A stretch of DNA of 48,615 nt from positions 1 through 48,615 of the forward strand of contig JAJRTE010000125.1 of the NCBI GenBank assembly GCA_024278455.1, in the 5' to 3' direction. Below, piece after piece: positions 45,526 through 48,615 of the stretch (the first letter of the stretch is position 1; each line of letters begins with the position of its first letter). Position numbers and translations under genes: made by a program. This DNA is from Myxococcota bacterium (GTDB lineage Bacteria > Myxococcota_A > UBA796 > JAJRTE01). The notes beneath the pieces are model-generated. The model ran no database searches, was not told the DNA's origin, and worked only from the letters and a program-made list of their open reading frames with translations.

Positions 45526-47484
45526 GTGAAGAGAGGTAGGAGCCCGCTGGCGCCGGGATGGCGCATGGCTATCCTTCCGTTCCTGTGGTTGTCGTTGCTG
45601 GGGGGCAATGTCCGCGCGTCCACGATGACGGTGCCGGGTGACTACGCCACGATCCAGGGTGCCATCGATGCCGCGCGGGATGGGGACGAGATTCTCGTCG
45701 CTCCCGGGATATACAACGAACGCATCGAGATTCGTACCGGAGTCGTGTTGCGCGGGCCAGGCCTGGACGCCACGACGGCCCTCATCACGGGAAATGGCAC
45801 CGGCACCGTCATCACGTTCGAGGAGGCCCCGGCGGCTGTCCTGGAGGGCTTCGAAATCGCTGGTGCCGGTGAGGCCGAAACGGACGCCTTGATACTGCTC
45901 GACGGGTCTTCTCCTGACATCCGGGACAACCTCCTAGAAGGACCGGGACCCACCGGCGTGTACGCCACGCGGGACTCCGATCCGCACATCGACGGAAACC
46001 GTTTCCTGGCACTGGGCCGGGCGATCTTTCTCGAGGACGGGTCTGATCCCAGTATCACCGGGAACGAATTTTCCTACTGCACCGGTGAGGCGATACACGT
46101 TGGCCAAGGCTGCTCCGCCCTGGTCCAGGACAATCTTTTCCACGACAACGACCGGGACATCCGTTGCGATCGCAGCAATGCACCCTGGATCCTCGGGAAC
46201 CAGTTCGAGGCCACGGCGCTGGACGCGGTAACCCTGTCGGGCACGTCTCCGACCTTGAGCGACAACACGTTCCGCGGAGCGCTTGGTACCGCCCTCTCGC
46301 TCGAGGCCGGGTCATACCCGGACATTCTCGAGAACTGGTTCGATGGGAACGGCATTGGCATCCGGTTGTCGGCGTCGTCTCCGGCCATCAGCGCGAACTG
46401 GTTCACACGGAACACCGGCGCGGCCATCTACGTCCTCTCGCAGTCCTATCCCACGATCTACCAGAACGTGCTCCAGGACAATCACGACGGCATCGTCCTC
46501 GAAGGCTCGCCGGAGGCAGGCGACGCCTCCCCACACATCCTGAACAACACCATCGTGACCGGATCGGGCGCCGGTATCCGGTGCGCCGACCAGGCTTTCC
46601 CTGCCATTGGCAACAACATCATCGCGTTCAATAGTGATTTCGGTGTCCTCTGCCAGGGCAGCAGCGTGCCTACCCTGTCCTACAACGATGTCTACGGGAA
46701 CACGCCGGAAGACTTCGGGGGCCGCTGCACCGCTTCGGATACCGACATGTCGGTGGACCCTGGCTTCACCACATTCACCAACGATGGAAACCCGGACAAC
46801 GACGACCTGCATACATCCTCGGACAGTCCCACGCACGACGCCGGGAATCCTTTCCCGGAGTATGACGATCCCGATGGTTCGAGGAACGACCTCGGCGCCT
46901 ACGGCGGCCCCTTGGAGCCCGCCTTCGCAGACGTGGACGGCGATGGATACCGCACCGAAGACGGTGACTGCAACGACGCCGATCCCCAGATTCACCCTGG
47001 CGCGGAGGAACTGGTCGATGGTGTCGACAACGACTGCGACGGGCTGATCGATGTGACAGCCGGAGACGACGACGCCTCGGCAGGTGACGACAGCCCCCTG
47101 GGCGACGACGACGCAACCGCTGGCGATGACGACAGTCCCCCGGGTGACGATGACGTATCGGGAGGTGACGACGATGGTTCGCTGTCCGACGATGACACGT
47201 CGATCCAGGACGACGACGCATCATCGAGCGACGACGACACCTCGCCGGCCGGCGATGACACCGTTTCCGGAGACGACGACACGGAAGAACCCACCGCCAC
47301 GCCGGAAGAGCTTGCCTCTCCGACACAGGAAACGGGAGGTGGGGGGTGTACCTGCAACCAGGCCCGGTCTCGAGATGACGGACCCGGGTCCACCACCTGG
47401 GTGCTGACCGCCATTGCCATGGCCTTCGTCACAAGGCGCAGAGCGCGCACCCATCTCCCTCGACAGCGCACGCGATCCGCATAA
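45526..47484 (+). CDS. Beta-helix exoprotein with MopE motif, acidic linker and MYXO-CTERM-like tail
   Basis: 652 aa from the GTG at 45526 (CGGAGG 5 bases upstream), giving an Arg-rich start and a signal peptide (MAILPFLWLSLLGGNVRAS). The next ~440 residues form a right-handed parallel beta-helix: TIQGAIDAARDGDEILVAPG opens the first turn, and turns such as SPDIRDNLLEG and SPAISANWFTRN recur about every 22-25 residues. A MopE unit (DGDCNDADPQIHPGAEELVD) follows, then ~75 residues that are mostly Asp, Gly and Ser. The end is GGGGCTCNQ, a hydrophobic segment and RRRARTHL, matching the MYXO-CTERM layout (Cys, membrane helix, basic end) that myxosortase is proposed to process. Anchored on the cell surface or released. 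Confidence 0.85.
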   Translation: MKRGRSPLAPGWRMAILPFLWLSLLGGNVRASTMTVPGDYATIQGAIDAARDGDEILVAPGIYNERIEIRTGVVLRGPGLDATTALITGNGTGTVITFEEAPAAVLEGFEIAGAGEAETDALILLDGSSPDIRDNLLEGPGPTGVYATRDSDPHIDGNRFLALGRAIFLEDGSDPSITGNEFSYCTGEAIHVGQGCSALVQDNLFHDNDRDIRCDRSNAPWILGNQFEATALDAVTLSGTSPTLSDNTFRGALGTALSLEAGSYPDILENWFDGNGIGIRLSASSPAISANWFTRNTGAAIYVLSQSYPTIYQNVLQDNHDGIVLEGSPEAGDASPHILNNTIVTGSGAGIRCADQAFPAIGNNIIAFNSDFGVLCQGSSVPTLSYNDVYGNTPEDFGGRCTASDTDMSVDPGFTTFTNDGNPDNDDLHTSSDSPTHDAGNPFPEYDDPDGSRNDLGAYGGPLEPAFADVDGDGYRTEDGDCNDADPQIHPGAEELVDGVDNDCDGLIDVTAGDDDASAGDDSPLGDDDATAGDDDSPPGDDDVSGGDDDGSLSDDDTSIQDDDASSSDDDTSPAGDDTVSGDDDTEEPTATPEELASPTQETGGGGCTCNQARSRDDGPGSTTWVLTAIAMAFVTRRRARTHLPRQRTRSA

Positions 47485-47489
47485 CCCTG

Positions 47490-47861
47490 TCAACCCTCGT
47501 CCGGAGAGGGCTGCTCGAGGTCCGCCCGCTTTCTGACGACACGAACCGCCACGGACTCCGCCTCGATGTCCGAGGGATACTTGTAGAGTGTGATCGCGCA
47601 TGCCGTCGCCGAGGTTTCCCTGAGTATTTCCTCTGCAATGACGCCGGCCACGCGCTCGATGAGATTGTACCGCTTGCCGGTCCCGCGCTCGACTACGATC
47701 CGGCACAGCTTGCGATAGTCGATGGTGGAAGAAATCTTGTCCGTGCGGCTCGCGGCCTCCATTGCGCACTGGACGACGATATCCGCCCGGTACCGGCACC
47801 CGTCTCGTCGTTCCTCGGGCAGGATCCCGTGGTATCCGACGAACCGGATCCCGCTCACCAT
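47490..47861 (-). CDS. folB: Dihydroneopterin aldolase (FolB family)
   Basis: 123 aa from the ATG at 47861 (GGAG 8 bases upstream); the ATG at 47891 would give 133 aa and also has a possible site. FolB hallmarks: FVGYHGILPEE with the active-site Glu, TIDYRKLCRIVVE, YNLIERVAGVIAEEIL, and TLYKYPSD with the active-site Lys. It converts dihydroneopterin to 6-hydroxymethyl-dihydropterin in folate synthesis and acts as an oligomer in the cytoplasm. It lies divergent from the universal stress gene. Confidence 0.9.
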   Translation of the reverse strand: MVSGIRFVGYHGILPEERRDGCRYRADIVVQCAMEAASRTDKISSTIDYRKLCRIVVERGTGKRYNLIERVAGVIAEEILRETSATACAITLYKYPSDIEAESVAVRVVRKRADLEQPSPDEG

Positions 47862-48011
47862 GATGAGATCTCCGGTCAATTCTTCGTGCATCTGGTCCCT
47901 GTTCCCAGCATTCCCGCTGTTGTTTCGCGTGTCTGAAGTGCCCAATACTATCCTATCCGCCGGAATGTGATGAGAGAAAAGTTTCCGTCGCCCGTTTCCG
48001 CCCGTTGCCCG

Positions 48012-48040
48012 TTGTGGAATACCACGCGCCGGGGTATTAT
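48012..48040 (+). promoter_or_regulatory. Putative promoter for the universal stress gene
   Basis: TTGTGG at 48012-48017, 17 bases, TATTAT at 48035-48040, a near-consensus -10, about 39 bases before the ATG at 48079. Confidence 0.45.
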
Positions 48041-48078
48041 CACCCGGACCCAGGGGCTGAAGCTGCAGGGGGTACTCG

Positions 48079-48615
48079 ATGATGAACGTCAGGCAGTCTG
48101 ATCCGGTATCGGAGCCATCGGCCAGAACGTTCTCACGAGTGATGGTTCCAGTCGATTTCTCGCCATCGTCGCGCGTCGCATTCGTGCACGCCTTGAAGCT
48201 CGCCCATGACATGGGCGCGGAACTGGAAGTCGTCCACGTGCATCGTCGCCCCGGGCCCGTCGACTGGGAAGGCCGACTGGCCATGCAGGACACGCTCACA
48301 GCCTGGGGCCTGTCGATCGGTGAACCCGCGGCACCCGGATGCGCCCCGTTTCGCCCACGCCTCACGGCTCTCGCCGGCACGAACCCGCTGGCCACGCTCA
48401 CAGCCCACCTCCGCGACCGGTCCGCCGACCTCGTCGTGCTCGCCACCACTGCACGAAGGGGCATCGGACGGTGGTTCTCGTGGCCAGTGGCTGTTCCCGT
48501 GGCGTCGTCGGCCGGCACCATGGCCCTGTTCATCGCACCCGGCGTTTCCGGGTTCGTCGATGAGACGACCGGCACCCTGTCGTTGGGACGTGTCGTCATT
48601 CCCATCGACCACACG
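48079..48615 (+). CDS. Tandem universal stress protein (UspA family), 3' end outside window
   Basis: 179 codons visible and open to the window edge. ATG at 48079, with an ATG immediately following; GCAGGGGG is 6-13 bases upstream. First UspA fold: FSRVMVPVDFSPSSRVAFVHAL, then ADLVVLATTARRGIGRW. A second copy begins at the end (RVVIPIDHT), so the gene encodes two fused domains. The Gly/Ser pattern of the ATP-binding loop is poorly kept in the first domain, suggesting it does not bind ATP. Likely a cytoplasmic stress protein. Confidence 0.8.
   Translation, partial: MMNVRQSDPVSEPSARTFSRVMVPVDFSPSSRVAFVHALKLAHDMGAELEVVHVHRRPGPVDWEGRLAMQDTLTAWGLSIGEPAAPGCAPFRPRLTALAGTNPLATLTAHLRDRSADLVVLATTARRGIGRWFSWPVAVPVASSAGTMALFIAPGVSGFVDETTGTLSLGRVVIPIDHT

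Noticed and set aside
47050-47290. Tandem DNA repeat / minisatellite in the Asp-rich segment
   Set aside because: The period is irregular and the codons vary; it is explained by a low-complexity acidic linker in the encoded protein.

Overview
The window is a GC-rich (about 65% by eye), densely coded stretch of chromosome. It most likely comes from an uncultivated myxobacterium-like bacterium (Myxococcota or the former Deltaproteobacteria). The evidence is a set of secreted proteins with MopE-type Asp/Cys motifs, one exoprotein ending in a MYXO-CTERM-like sorting tail, many GTG/TTG starts with good Shine-Dalgarno sites, and housekeeping genes mixed with surface-protein genes. I see no rRNA, tRNA, CRISPR array, transposase, integrase or phage gene.

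Layout. 1-2276: 3' part of a MopE-repeat/beta-helix exoprotein. 2343-6600: a two-gene unit with a membrane CHAT-CHASE2 protein (caspase-like His/Cys dyad) followed after 19 bp by a sigma-factor-like protein with a long C-terminal extension; this is the best candidate for a little-described signalling system. 6745-8805: secreted neutral-ceramidase-like enzyme. 9045-11725: nucleotide-sugar epimerase/dehydratase, aminotransferase and hexapeptide acyltransferase, probably making an N-acylated amino sugar. 11891-13693: ABC exporter ATPase and permease. 13860-20523: zinc-ribbon membrane protein, small membrane protein, second sugar aminotransferase, prepilin peptidase, PilT-type ATPase, YggT protein and UbiB-family kinase. 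20722-25553: PP2C phosphatase, CstA-family carrier, GT39-like membrane protein. 25710-26967 (minus): fmdB-like gene and folD. 27204-30663: two ArsA-family ATPases and a TPR protein, joined by ATGA overlaps.

30930-32385: glutamyl-tRNA synthetase interrupted by a +1 frameshift in a run of seven G. 32489-32956: DUF2085-like membrane protein. 32998-36252 (minus): vWFA-like lipoprotein, small PH-like membrane protein and a PcnB-type nucleotidyltransferase. 36568-37431: metallophosphoesterase. 37480-39654 (minus): OPT transporter. 40028-41596: PAS protein and a steroid 5-alpha-reductase-family enzyme. 41753-45052 (minus): prolyl-tRNA synthetase and an FG-GAP propeller exoprotein. 45526-47484: beta-helix exoprotein with acidic linker and MYXO-CTERM-like tail. 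47490-47861 (minus): FolB. 48079 to the end: tandem universal stress protein, cut by the window edge.

Two window-wide signals stand out. The palindrome CTCGAG occurs about 110 times by eye, against about 17 expected from base composition. Several intergenic regions carry recognisable TTGACA-like/N17/TAnnnAT-like promoters.
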